Notes under the pieces: generated by a model
What the model saw: the letters and a program-made list of their open reading frames with translations, nothing else
Database searches by the model: none
What the model was told of the DNA's origin: nothing
Part shown: positions 30,239-42,121 of the stretch, piece by piece
Numbering within the stretch: the first letter of the stretch is position 1
How the letters are laid out: every line of letters begins with the position of its first letter
Program-made: the position numbers and the translations under genes
Assembly (NCBI GenBank): GCA_022497155.1
Contig: MU385798.1
Coordinates: forward strand, 39,454 to 103,453
Source: Whalleya microplaca
Taxonomy: Eukaryota; Ascomycota; Sordariomycetes; Xylariales; Xylariaceae
Length of the DNA stretch: 64,000 bases
Direction of reading: 5' to 3'

Positions 30239-32735
30239 TCATCTCAATACTGCCAGACACTCATCAGCTAGCTCCTTTACCCTCGCATCATTATCAACGC
30301 GGTCTTTGGCCGACCTGATCGGCGACGCCAGACTCCGGGCCTCAGGATCATCCTTCCCAATGACCGTGATCAGTGTCCCGGAAGCTACCAATGCGCGAAA
30401 CACGACCTCACTGTCCGTCTGCTTTTGTAGGATGCGGGCCAGCGTCGATACTAGCCGGACCTGGGTGTTTGAAGACACGCTACCGGGTTGTCTGGACGCC
30501 AAGACAGAAAAGTTGATTATGGTCGTCGTCAGGGCGATGAGCAGGTTTCGGTTGAAGGCACCGATGGGGGGCTGCTGCCCACCGATACCGAGCACCTGTT
30601 CGATAAATGACACGGCTCGCTGGGCTTCCGGAGGTTGCGAGAGGAGCTTGCGGCCCTCGACGGATTTGAAGAGATTCGTGAGTGTCCGGGCGGTCATCAT
30701 AGCATAATTCTCGTTGGGCTGGCTACCATCCGGAACGCCATCAAGGGCAGCGGAGATGGCTATCTGCACGGGACTGTTCGAACTCGACGATCTGAACCTA
30801 GCAACGGCGGGTGATGTCGCGATACAGCGGAGTAAGTCTAGGGGGGCTAGTCGATCGGAATAATCCCACTGTGTACACATCATGGTCACTAAGTTTATGG
30901 ATTCGGTATTCGTTATCGTCTTATTCGCCTCTAAATTCTGTCGTATGCCTGCGAGGGCCTCCTGCGCTGGCGGGTTGAGGGAATGGTCCTTGCGGCCAGC
31001 AGCAATCAAGGCGGAATTGACGCTCAGTATTTTCTTGAACATGGCTGCGTTTTAAGCGTTAGAATTGGATCACAATGATAGGATAAGACAAGATACTGGC
31101 GTTGGCACTTACGTTCGTATTTGGCCGCTGTGATATCTAGATACTCATGCTGCGGGAGGGTTCTCGTCTTCGAAGAGCCAGTTTCGTTGCCAGGTTGGTT
31201 ATGTGACGCGGTACCATGCGCATCAGGACCTCCCGAGCCCCCCGAATCCTGGCCGATGGTGGCGCCTTGCGTGTTGCTGACAATGAACTGCGCAACCTGG
31301 TCCAAGAAGTTTTGTGAGAGTTCATTGTCGTCAATGAACTTCTGCGCTCGAGCGTACGGGTTTTCAGAGAGGTTGTAGGGTAGCTTCAACGAGGGCGCGC
31401 CCTCTTCGATAGCTACGTCGAAGACGTAGTCATAGGACTGGCCGTTATACTCGACTTTGCGCCCACTACTGCCAACAGCATTGACCACGGTGCCCACGTT
31501 GATCCACTGCTGCTGACCTACCGACCACTGGTGTGCGGTGACAGAGCCGTCGTCCTCCTTGATCATCTGCACCTGGCCCTCTTTCGTGCCCGACTTGTTC
31601 TTCAGGAAGTCTGGCCCAGGAAGCTTCTCCTTGTTGACGTCGCCGACCTGCTGTTGAGGTATGGAGGAGGACTTGACGGATTCATCGAAAAGCGTCAACG
31701 TGTCGGGACTAGCCAGGCGATCGGGGCTGCGGGAGAAGACGCGGACGACACCATCGCTGGCGCCGGAAACAATGTCTCCGTTCTCAAGACACACGGCCAC
31801 TTTCCATACCGAGATAGCGGGGTGCGTAATGGTTTGAACGCACTCGGAACCTTTCCATATTCGGACTGTGCGATCCTCACCGGAACTGGCCAGCTCGCCT
31901 GAAGGTAGTGCGGCCAAGGCATAGATGAAGCTCTCGTGGCCACGAAGCTCGCCGACCTGCTGGCCATTCAACTTCCATAAGCGAATGACGCCGTCGTTAC
32001 TCGCGCTGGCAATGTCGGCGCCGGACGGGTGTCCCTGAGGAACCTGGCACAGAGCGCGAACAACGTCGGGGGTATAGATGGTGGATCGGGGCTCAACCTC
32101 GCCGGCAACGCCTGCTCCCAGGTTATAGATGCGGATGTTCTTGTCGGCGCAGCCTGTTACCACGGTCCCGTTGCTCAAGGGCAGGACATCCCAGACGGCG
32201 CCCTCGTGCCCATTCAAGATGATCTCGGTTTCCCATTTCTCCACGCTCCATATGCGAGCAGTGTTATCCCAGCTTCCGGAGACGATATGCTTCCCACTAG
32301 GAGCAATAGCCAAGGAACAGATGTTCCGGGCGTGGCCAATGAGCAAACGTTCGGCATTGTCGGAGGGTGTCGAGGTGGCTGTTCTCACGTCGATGATGGT
32401 ATCGGTACCGCCCGAGACGACCAGGCCAGCGGGGAAGTCGGCGGAGGGAGAGAGGTAGGTGAGGCTGTTGACGAACTCGGAACCCTGGTTGGTGATGGTG
32501 GGCTCGAAAGCGGGAGGGGAGGTGGCGGTTCGTTTCCAAGCTCTCACGGTGTGATCTCTGGAGGCCGAGAGGATGAGATCTGGTGAGGGGAAACAAACAT
32601 CCCGAACCTGTCATGGGAGAAACAGTTATAGTTTTAGTTACAACTATGTGCGTGGTGTCGCTGGAGTAGCGGGGGACAAGTACATACATCGGCATCGTGA
32701 GCGGCAAGCTGGGCCGACAGCTTGAAGTCGGCCAT
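30239..32735 (-). CDS. doa1: ubiquitin-binding WD40-PFU-PUL protein Doa1/PLAA
   Basis: Three exons, 32735-32688, 32607-31113 and 31044-30239, with introns of 80 and 68 bp; 782 residues, normal for the family. Doa1 (Ufd3, Lub1, mammalian PLAA) is a ubiquitin-binding cofactor of the AAA ATPase Cdc48/p97, controlling free ubiquitin levels, membrane-protein sorting and organelle-associated degradation. The tiny first exon encodes 16 residues (MADFKLSAQLAAHDAD) that enter the first WD40 blade (VRDVCFPSPDLILSASRDHTVRAW). Seven WD repeats occupy about residues 5-300. The PFU domain lies near 350-460 (GQVQMIKEDDGSVTAHQWS, QQQWINVGTVV, YDYVFDVAIEEG). The PUL armadillo-like domain fills the last 270 residues (FKKILSVNSALI to the C-terminus). 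It is divergent from the STRAP-type WD40 gene, 1.5 kb away; that proximity need not be functional. Confidence 0.94.
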
Positions 32736-34233
32736 GGCGACGACAACGATGGGAGGATGATGCTATACCGGGAAACGGCTGGATGCTGGCGGGGTTAAAG
32801 ATATATATCTTGGCAATTGAAGAAGGGAACAGACACACCGATTGGATGTAGGTCCCCTGTGAACCGTAGAGAACAGGAATGGCAAATATCGGGAGGCAGC
32901 AGGAAGATGGTGTAAGCTGCCAACCAACGTTGTCGGCCAAGTTGCTATGGATATATGTAGTTATATGTAGTTATTTACTTATGTAAGGTATGTAGATAGT
33001 GAGCGATAGAAGCTGAAGGAGCTTTAGGTCGGCTTATTACCCTGCGGCCACCAACAACATCCCACCTTCGGGCTATTCTCGGATCGGGAATGCTTAGGTG
33101 GTCAAGGCTGCCGATGCTAAGGTTATTTATTATATAAGCAGCAGACAAACATGAAACAACTGTTTGGGATAAGTGCATATGCGCCAAGCTTTGCCCATTG
33201 CTATTTCCGAGGTTGCGAATTCCATAAATTGCAAACGGACGCTACCGAAGAAACAAAAGCTCCGATTGGGTAAATAACCAGGAACGCACTGTACAAACTA
33301 CCTATTCCGTCATACTGAGCAGGTATACTGTACGGAATATGGACTGTACATTGTACATCGAACTGTACGTACCTACCTTAGGTATATGTGTACATGCATC
33401 TAGAAGAAAGGGACCGTGCACATATATACCTTGTAACCAGGTCGGTTGCCATTCCGTCAATGAGGCTCGAGTTTCACAAGGGACCAAATCCAAATCCATC
33501 ATGGCTGCATCGACGGTCCTCAATGGTCACACGGGAAACTTTTTGTTGTCGGCTTTTACTTCGTATCACGTCCTGTCGCATTTTCAACTTTGACTCTCTC
33601 ACTCGTACTCAACCTCCTCACGGATCGCCCAAAGATCTATCTCTCTCTCCCTGTCCCTTTTTTTCCTTTTTTCCTTTTCCCTCTTCGGAGATCTTAATGA
33701 ATGCGCCTGCGCCTTGACCATCCTTTTCATTTTCAACGGATAACAAGACCAAAGCAAGCCTGAACTAAACTAACGACGCTTTACGACGAGACACGACCGC
33801 ATCTTACTCACTTCACTGCCTTTCTTTCTCATTTAACTACAAAATTTCTCTCTCTCTCTCTCTCACTCTCTCTCTCTCTCACTGTCTCTCTTGCACTCGA
33901 GATTTTCTAGATCACACGATCGCATCTATTAGTCCCGTGCCTCCTTCTCTCATCCACCCACTCAACCACTCACCCACTCACCTGCTCACCCATACGCACT
34001 GCACTCACCCGCGACTCCTCTTCATCATCATTTTTTTGATGCACTGAAGTATTCAAGCACTTCCGAAGCCGATAGCAAGACCGACGACAGCAGGCACATT
34101 AACAGCTCTATAAACATCAGCCTGGATTCTGGAATCTGGATAGTAGACTAACACGTAAGACTCGGGCACTCCTCGCATCATCATCTTCAACATATTCACG
34201 CGCCAACCAAGCTGCAACGTCTAGATCTTCACC
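32736..34233. other. intergenic between divergent WD40 genes, pyrimidine-rich right half
   Basis: 1.5 kb containing the promoters of doa1 (-) and the STRAP-type gene (+). From about 33,590 to 34,030 the plus strand is strongly C/T-rich, including TC dinucleotide runs at 33846-33890, and is probably the promoter-proximal region or long leader of the plus-strand gene. No protein-coding gene was recognised. Confidence 0.5.
33846..33890. repeat. (TC)n microsatellite
   Basis: TC dinucleotide run with two single interruptions (CACTC and CACTG) within the long pyrimidine-rich leader of the STRAP-type gene. Confidence 0.85.
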
Positions 34234-35508
34234 ATGACCACCGATACACCAAGACAATATGTCCCTTTGACCTGCCACGGCCACTCTCGCCCAGTTCCGC
34301 ATATCGCCTTCTCCCCGCTCGAGAAGGACGATGCCTACTATTTGATTTCTGCCTGCAAAGGTGCGCTTCGCACGTCTACTTACTTTTCCCCTTCGATGAC
34401 GACGGAATGATATTGACCTTTGCGCCCTGCAGATGGTAACCCCATGCTTCGTGATGGCTTGACTGGCGACTGGATCGGCACCTTTATAGGTCACAAGGGC
34501 GCAGTGTGGCAGGCCAGGCTGAGCCCCGACGCTTCTACTGCCGCCACCGCGTCCGCCGATTTCACTGCGTGAGTATTTCTATCATTGCTTTCCTACTCGC
34601 TAGTGACTGACCCTGGGCATGGGCAACAGCAAGATCTGGGACACACATACTGGCGAGTTGCTCTCCACCCTGCAACACGACCACGTCGTTCGCGCTGTCG
34701 CATTCCCGCCTGACAACTCCGACCTTGTCGCCACCGGTGGCATGGAGAAGAAGCTTCGCATATTCGATCTGACCGAGATGAAGCCCCATTCTCATACCGA
34801 AGCCGCGGGAAACGGCGATGGCACCGTCGAGCCGTCCACCATCCCAGCTTCTTCCGCTTTCGAGATTGGAGCAGGTACGCATACTGCCTCCATCAAGTTC
34901 ATTGTGTGGACGAAGGATCCGAACATCTTAATTACCGCTTCCGACAATACCCTGCGCTGGTTTGATCTGCCTACCCGAAGTGTCGTGAAGCAGGAGGTTC
35001 TCGACGGAGAGATTGGGTCCTGCGAATTCTGCGCTCTGGCTCCCGAGTACACTTCGAAGACAGACATTGGCGAAGGATTACCGGTTCTGGCCGTGGCTGC
35101 GGGAAAGTCCATCTACTTCTGGGGTGGCTTCCGCGCCATGGATGAGCTTAAGCGCATCAAGATGGATTACAAGGTAGCCAGTGTTGCGGTCGATCCCCGG
35201 GGTCGGAAGATTGTGGTTGGCGAGGACATTCCCGCGACGTGGGCGAGAGTCTACAGATGGGACGATGATTCCGAGATGGGTGAGTCACACTTGCTCCCGA
35301 TGAACGTGGAAAAGGCGCTGACAGGTGTTGAATAGATATCCATAAAGGCCACCACGGGCCTGTCTGGTCCGTCGCCTTCTCGCCGGACGGAAAGCTTTAT
35401 GCGACAGGCTCCGAGGATGGAACCATCAAGATGTGGAAGAATTGCGAGGGGTTCTATGGGCTTTGGCGTGGAGGCGCCGGCGGAGTCGCGGAGCGAAACG
35501 CTGAATAG
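34234..35508 (+). CDS. STRAP/UNRIP-type WD40 protein
   Basis: Four exons, 34234-34360, 34433-34568, 34630-35279 and 35336-35508, with introns of 72, 61 and 56 bp; 361 residues. The protein is a seven-bladed WD40 propeller. The opening [19 protein letters not shown], then [33 protein letters not shown] and [17 protein letters not shown], are the characteristic line of serine-threonine kinase receptor-associated protein (STRAP), which in animals is also the UNRIP component of the SMN complex. Further repeats include [29 protein letters not shown] and the last blade [27 protein letters not shown]. The C-terminal tail (about 25 residues) is Gly-rich and not conserved. Fungal homologues are usually annotated from similarity only, and a role in RNP assembly or signalling here is inference. 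Splice phases are consistent throughout, and every join restores the expected repeat. Confidence 0.9.
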
Positions 35509-36942
35509 GGTGGCGCGTCGCTTCGTCGCCCTTCGACCGATTCGAGCCGTAGAAGTGTGGAAGCTGGTGGCGATTCGTCTGCCGACTCGCCCTGGGACGT
35601 AGTTCCTGCTTTCCCTCCACTGAAGCTAGAGACCTGAGCGTCTGAGAGGCAGTGATCCCGGAACGTTGATGCCAGCACTCGCCGAACCGTCATTCTGGCA
35701 CGAGGGCGTTCTGCATCACCACCTGGGGTCGTTGGCCACATAGCGTTGGCCGAAGCTATGTTTGCTAATTATGATATTTTAGTAGGCATCAGCTGCATTA
35801 AATTGCTTGAGAAAGTAGTCTCGATACAGATGATGATTGCACCAGATTTCTTGGAAGCAAGGCACAGATACGAGATAATAGTAAGAACCTTGGAGGATAT
35901 GTTTATATAATAGACATTGTCTCCCCCAGTCTTTTACTGCTTATCCAACGTGTCTTGATGGTCTGGTGAAGCGCATGGATGCTGCTGATTATTACAACCG
36001 AGGCGATGCCATCACTCCTTGCACTGATAACTATCTAGGTAACTTCCATCTCTTAAGTGATTATCCCAAAGACTTCTTTAGGAATCGCCATAGACGGTGA
36101 TGTGACTCGTTTAGTTTGGACTGTCTATGGCAAACAACGAATTGTGAGATATTTCCTGGGCCTCACTGGTAGGAATACCTAGTCGGTTCCCTATCCAGAA
36201 TTCTCATGATGTTCACCCTCCAACATCATCGTGGAAAGAATACGACTGCATCGCGACCCTTCTAAACTACAGTTTGACCTTGGCTTTTCTATTGCGATGC
36301 TCGAGTCACTACAAAATTCGCAGGCCTGCTAACTTGACAGTATGTTCATCTGATCTTAGTGATATCTATGCGGATGCTGGAGCTGTAGTAACCATAACGA
36401 GGATAACAAGCCCTGGGCCTCATAAGTCGAATCAGCCAGGACGACCTATACGCTATGTGATTATCACCGCATGAATTTCCCGGCAAATCCACCCCATCAA
36501 ATGAAAACCCATAAGACATCGATTCCCTTATGACAGTCCCTACCTCGAATAAACAAATGGTACTCTGATTCCAACCGTACTTACTATAGGTTAACCCGTC
36601 GACGATTACTCCTGTGCAATAGCCGTCAAAAGCATTGCCAAATTCAACCCAACTGAGTCTGACTACCTAGGTACTAACGGAGGTTACCTTGCTGGACATA
36701 ACACCGCGCATGAGGTGAACGGACGGAGGTGGCTTCCAATTTAGTGTCTATCTGCTGCCTGCACCTTGATCATACTCGACTCATCACAATCGCAACTACC
36801 ATCAAGAAGTAGCAGCGGAAAGCCGTCAACTTCCTCCGTTCAAGGCTCTCTCCTTCCGACTGATCACATTCAAAAACGTTTATTCGTCACCTTGAATGTT
36901 CAATTGAACTCTTCCAGTCTCATCATCACGCCACTGAACATT
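35509..36942. other. intergenic
   Basis: 1.4 kb between two plus-strand genes: STRAP 3' region on the left and the promoter of the coiled-coil gene on the right. Short frames only; nothing recognised. Confidence 0.5.
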
Positions 36943-37998
36943 ATGTCCAGCCGGAAGCGCAAGGAACCCTGGGAGTACTCGACTAACCGGAACACCATCC
37001 GTGCCCGCGCCCGGAAATCCCGCCTCACCCCTTACCAGCGTGAAGTTGAGCAGGCCAAGGCATCAGACCAGAAGGCCGTCACCCGCGCGTGGAAGATGCG
37101 CGTCGAGACCGAAACCTTCAAGATGTCCAACGAGGATGAGCGCAAACGCATCCTGGACAATGTTGAGAAGGAGGTCATGGACCGCCGCCGCCAGAAGGGC
37201 CTCGACGCCGACACCAAGATCGGCCGCTTCATGCAGCGGATGAACGGCGCCGCTCCTGCCAATGGCAAATCGCCTTCTCCTGCTGGTACGCAGGCCTCGG
37301 ATCCAGATACGACCCTCACACCCCCTTCTGCTCGTGGACTTGCACTGGCACCTTCGCCGAATGTCTCTACCGCGTCTACCCAGAGCTTCAGACCGATTCA
37401 CGACTACGCCGTCCCGCCTCCTATGAGTGTGTTCCCCCAGCAGCACCATCACCAATACCACAACTACAATCACCACGGCCACCAGAACATCAACAATGAG
37501 AACAGGCAACCCCTCTACCAGCTTGACCCGAACCAAGGGCCCCACTGCACTCGCCCAATGCCCCAGATCCAGCACGACTATCCCGACGAGCCGCTCCAAC
37601 CTATCCCCGCGGTTCCCGTCTCCTCACCCGCCCACAACCAGCTCCAGCGCGACCTCGCCGCCGCCAACTTAGCCAATGCCGATCTGCGGACCGAGCTCGG
37701 CGTCAGCCGCGAGCATATCCAGGACCTGAGACAGCAGGTCGACGGGCTGAACAACGATCTCGCCGTTGCCCGGTCCAGCGTCGTTGCGCTCGAGGCGCGC
37801 ATGCGCGAGGTAGATGGGCGCATCGCGGTGTACGATGATGCCGGCGCATTGCGACGCGTTGTGCTGGGTGTCAGGGCGATCGCGGACGTGGCTGCTGAGG
37901 TCGCGGGTGGGCTGAGCGGAGACGGATATGGTGATGGTGAGGGGGTTGGGAGTAGGGATGGGAAGGGGAAGGGCGTGAATGCGCAGCGTGGCGATTAG
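36943..37998 (+). CDS. basic coiled-coil protein of unknown function
   Basis: Single exon, 351 residues from the ATG at 36943; the open frame extends upstream only from a TTG and its extra 59 residues look like translated leader. I do not recognise a family. The N-terminus is strongly basic (SSRKRKEPWEYSTNR, RARARKSRLTPYQ), followed by charged helical sequence to about residue 105 (NEDERKRILDNVEKEVMDRRRQ). The middle is Pro/Ser/Thr-rich with a His/Asn/Gln-rich patch near 166-188. From about 230 to 302 there is a clear heptad-like coiled coil (NQLQRDLAAANLANADLRTEL, LRQQVDGLNNDLAVARSSV). The C-terminal 40 residues are Gly/Asp-rich. Basic end plus coiled coil could fit a nuclear protein, but no bZIP spacing or other DNA-binding motif was found. 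High GC3 and a long frame support real coding. Confidence 0.7.
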   Translation: MSSRKRKEPWEYSTNRNTIRARARKSRLTPYQREVEQAKASDQKAVTRAWKMRVETETFKMSNEDERKRILDNVEKEVMDRRRQKGLDADTKIGRFMQRMNGAAPANGKSPSPAGTQASDPDTTLTPPSARGLALAPSPNVSTASTQSFRPIHDYAVPPPMSVFPQQHHHQYHNYNHHGHQNINNENRQPLYQLDPNQGPHCTRPMPQIQHDYPDEPLQPIPAVPVSSPAHNQLQRDLAAANLANADLRTELGVSREHIQDLRQQVDGLNNDLAVARSSVVALEARMREVDGRIAVYDDAGALRRVVLGVRAIADVAAEVAGGLSGDGYGDGEGVGSRDGKGKGVNAQRGD

Positions 37999-40313
37999 CA
38001 TACCTAGGTATTTATGAGGTTAGAGCATGGGATAACCGAATGCTTGCCGGGAATCATGGGCGTATGTTTAGATATCTCTTCTGCCTTGGAGGCGCCATTT
38101 ATGAGAAAGGGTCATTGATAACGGAGGGAGCGGGAACTCTACAACCACGGCATGGCGGGAACATAATGATTCATCGTTTCCAAGAGACAGCTTAGTTCCT
38201 CTCTTAGTTATGACAAGGCGGATGCACTGAATTTACTATATTTTGTGTTTATACTTGTGGGAGCTAGTCCTGGATGCAGTGACATGCATTGGCCCGCGTG
38301 AAGTCGGGATGTGATAAGGGGTAGGGTGCTATTGCTGAGCAGTCTGCCTTTATAGCCGTCCAACAGTCTTGGTACTGGTATGGCTCAGATAAAGTAGGCG
38401 ATGCGACTTACTCGAGTTACAAAGTGAAACACCTGAGGAGTGCTAAGACAGAGAGCACATGAATCTTCGTACCTGATTGAGTAGAGTCCCAGGAGCAAAA
38501 ATAAAGAGATACGAAGAGGTGATTAAGATGTATGTGGACCAAATGAGATGAGTGCATTTGCTGTGGATGGGTATGGAGGTGTGAGGTTGGTCTATACTCT
38601 AGATATTTTAGGCCATATTTGACTAAGAGACAGCTGGCCGCTTGATCTCCCTTCTCCATATAAGGAGGCATACAGAGTATTAGTTTATTGTATGTACCTT
38701 TATACCTAGATTTTCGTATCCGAGCCTATACAATAGCGGATTCCCTTTGTAGTTCTATCTTAAGCAAGGCATGTGCTCCAGGGCTATCTAGGCGTTGAAT
38801 ACGTTGATCAGTACATACAGCGTCCTGAGAATGGAGAAAGATAAGGTTCCCATTTCGTTTTTTCAATATGTTTTAGTTTGAGTCTATTGACATATTATGG
38901 CTGGTATTGAAGGGTAATTTGGGATCAAAGTTGACATCACACTGCATTGATATATGTGGAAACAGGATTTGAACGATTGGATTATAAGTAGAATCACATC
39001 TAGTTGACGAATATTAAAAGCTTACAAAGTAATACGCCACTTAATAACACTATATGTCCTTTCTGTACAATGACTCATCAGCGAGATACTCTGAGAATTA
39101 TGCTTAGGAAAACTAGCTGATAAGACATAGTATATATTCGAGTCTCCAGATGAAGTTGAGGGGGTAGTCCCCCCTTTAGATATAGGCGGCGGCGGCCATG
39201 TGTAGACCGATACTCAGCCCTAAAAGGCGTATGTTGACATATGCCTATAGATGTAGTCGACAATTCCCTATTTTATCTACTTCAAAGTGCTTAATTGAGA
39301 ACCTCTGCTGTCAAATTCGCTTTTGTTGGTGAAAATGAGGGTAGCTCAACAAGAGTTGCCATAGAGTGCTTCTATGGACCAAAAGTCTAGACTACTCAAA
39401 CCGCAATCTTATGCTATTTGACAATTTTATACACATATTCCAGACCTACAGAAGGATACAATAGAAAAGGGTAGTTCGGTAGCATTATAAGTTCTTCCAT
39501 AGGGGGTATATTTGCTATAGTCAACTTGGAGTGCCATCCCTGCATACGGTCTCGATTCTTGGCCATGTAGCTACAAGTCTGAGTAGTGGCATACACTTTA
39601 TCCCGTGAACCGGCATGAAGCGATAATATGCAGCAACGACGTCTCATATCCTTTAGCGAACTTGTCTTACAGAGAAAGCCATCTGTATTTGCAGCATCAA
39701 CTGCGTCTTAGATGAAGCCACTAAGAGCTAGGAACGAGGTCAGCATGGCTAGCTGCTAGAGCTGACTGTGAGGCTGTTGGATGGCTCTGGTATGCACGTG
39801 TGCGGCGCAAAATGTGCTTACTGTTGAGTTATATAACCTCTTACACGCCGAACTTCGAATTTCCACCAGAACCCTAGTGGCCGCGAAGGAGATGCTCTTG
39901 ATTATGGTAGAATGAAGTCCGAAGAATGGTAACAGGGGCTTTGATGCCTGGAACGGGGTTGTAAGGCGTTTTGATGGTGTTTTGGAGTGAATTGTCAATA
40001 CGCCCCCAGGCCTTCGGTGGCCAACTCCTTGCGACTAGACCAATCGGATGCTTGGCTGGCCCCGGCCTTGTGCCTCACGAAGGCGGCACCCGGAAAGAGA
40101 TGTCAAGGGTCCCGGCCTATGGAGATTGTTGTATTAAGGCAGGCTATGAGCCATGGACTTTTTATGTTTGCGCCAATGCATGGTCTCAGTTATTCGAAAA
40201 TGGATTGGTTCGAAGGTAGATTCTGAATAATCATCGCCCCTATTCACGGCATAGGAAGTCACTGCTAGAGGGCAAAGTCAATCTTCGGCTTCACCACCGG
40301 CGCTCTTCGCGAC
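37999..40313. other. intergenic, gene-free
   Basis: 2.3 kb. The left two-thirds are AT-rich and show no coding character; a GC-richer patch at about 39,970-40,230 has overlapping plus-strand frames of 79-82 codons without recognisable similarity, possibly leader sequence or decayed coding DNA upstream of the membrane-protein gene. No repeats or RNA genes were seen. Confidence 0.5.
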
Positions 40314-41553
40314 ATGGCAGTCGGGATGACTACGACTGGCGTACAGTCGTTTGGCCTTATTACGGCCCTCACGACCGTTTTCGATCCTCCTTGTCCAATC
40401 TCATGGTTATTGACTACCACGAAGGCGCCATCACAATATCCACCGTTTCCTACGGCGGGTCCTGCCTCCTGCGATCCACCATTATGGACAGTGAACATCA
40501 AGCAGGAAGGATTTGGCTACTATTCACCGGCAATTTGTCCAATTGGGTTCACTGTGGGCTGCGCCATCCCCGATGTGAGGACTAAGGAGGCGTTTCCACC
40601 TATACAGGAGGGAGAGACGGCAATGTACTGCGTTCCAAAGTGAGCCTAACTACATCGCTCTCACGTCTTTCTTAAGAAATCGGCTGATCCAAGATAGCGG
40701 ACATACCTGTACCTCAGATACGACTGATTTTAGAGGTGGCGTCTGGGGCTTCTCGGCCACAGCAATAAATGGTGCTAGGGGTGCCGTTGTTGGTCCAGCA
40801 ATCCAGATTCGCTGGCGAGAAGGAGATTTAGGAGAGTTAGCTACAGACCCTTTGACTCCTGGTCTTCTTCCGCTATCAACAGTCGTATATAATGCCGGCT
40901 CAAGTAATGTATTGGAGACCAGCACTACAGTTCCAACTATTTTAAACCCCATACAACCGACCACTTCCGATAGGCCTATTGGCGCACAACTTACGACTGT
41001 CGGAAATACCCCTCAATATCAAACAGTAACGCATGTCGTTCCCAGCGCTGTCACAGAGATATCAACGACAACTGAAATGATGCCTGGGATTGGGGCTACT
41101 CCATCTTCAAAGCAAGGAGACTTTTCTAATACCACTTCCAACCGACAAAACGAGCCCAGCGTTGCTTCTGGTACCAGCATAGCAACAATGGCTATGTCTG
41201 GTATTCTAATATTCCTGATATTAGGGGTCCTCGCATTTATGATATTGCGCCGCTATCGCCGTTATCATTTTGGCCAGATAGATAAATTCTTGCCCGTTGG
41301 TTTTAAGCTCGGAAGAATCCTGGAATGGCGCGATAAAATTGTGCCGCAGAGCAAGGAAGCAGCCCACCAGACCAAAATGCCAGATGCCGAGCTGGGTACG
41401 GATGGTCCAATTCCGGAATTAGGACCAGGAAACCCGCTCGGCACGAAAGAAAATCCAGCTGAACTCATAGGAAACGACGAGCAGAAGAGTTTCATGTCAC
41501 GAGTCTCAAAGATATTTACGGTTAGGTTAAGGAGAGAGGTGTGGTCAGTCTGA
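40314..41553 (+). CDS. single-pass membrane protein with Cys-containing ectodomain
   Basis: Two exons, 40314-40639 and 40698-41553, with a 58-bp intron (GTGAGC/ATAG); 393 residues. The N-terminal region (about 1-115) carries CDPPLWTVNIKQEGFGYYSPAICPIGFTVGC and continues after the splice into NGHTCTSDTTDFRGGVW, a spaced-Cys arrangement with a YSPAxCPxG core that recurs in uncharacterised ascomycete surface proteins. A Thr/Ser-rich stalk spans roughly 165-265. One transmembrane helix follows (MSGILIFLILGVLAFMILRR) with a basic stop-transfer segment, then a cytoplasmic tail of about 100 residues. There is no clear cleavable signal peptide, so either the true first exon lies upstream or the helix acts as an anchor. 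The layout resembles cell-surface sensors, but I infer no specific role. The gene at 60949-61958 has a similar plan. Confidence 0.68.
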
Positions 41554-42121
41554 CGGCGCTGCTTAACGTCGCCACTCAACACCAATTTTATGGATTAGTC
41601 TCATAATGGCTATGGTAATGCTTGCAATGGGGCCAACTTGTACTTTATTCATTTCATATGCTATTTGGACAGGTCCATCCGCATGACAGCTGCTGGTAAT
41701 GGGTACTCACAATGCGCCTTTCACATGGATCACTACGGCCCATATACCCCTATATTCAGAGATATCTCCTGATATTGATCGGCACGTATATGCACTTAGT
41801 AAGTTGTACCTACTCACGGCGAGGAGGAAAGTTTCAGGCTCCGAACGGATATCTGCATTCGTAGTACGATCTACTAGATGATGCACTAATAAAACCCCTG
41901 AACTATCAATTGAACTTGATTTTTGATTGCTGGAAGTGATGAAAGTTGCTGAAGAGAGAGCGAGGACCGTGACTTAATATCTGGGAGTCTTAGTAAAGAC
42001 TGCTGGCTGTGCTTAGTATCGAAGTCAAATGTACCAGTAGCTATGTATCTCATATTATACATTGCGCTGAATTCTACCTTTCGTCGCGAGCCTTCAGGAG
42101 GGCCTTATGTTCTGGTTTGAT
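41554..42121. other. intergenic between convergent genes
   Basis: Holds the 3' untranslated regions of the membrane-protein gene (+) and the flavin oxidoreductase gene (-). No separate gene seen. Confidence 0.5.

Noticed and set aside
14982..35508. Three WD40 genes (spt8, doa1, STRAP-type) as a functional cluster
   Set aside because: They belong to unrelated complexes and WD40 genes are abundant in fungi; proximity is most likely chance.
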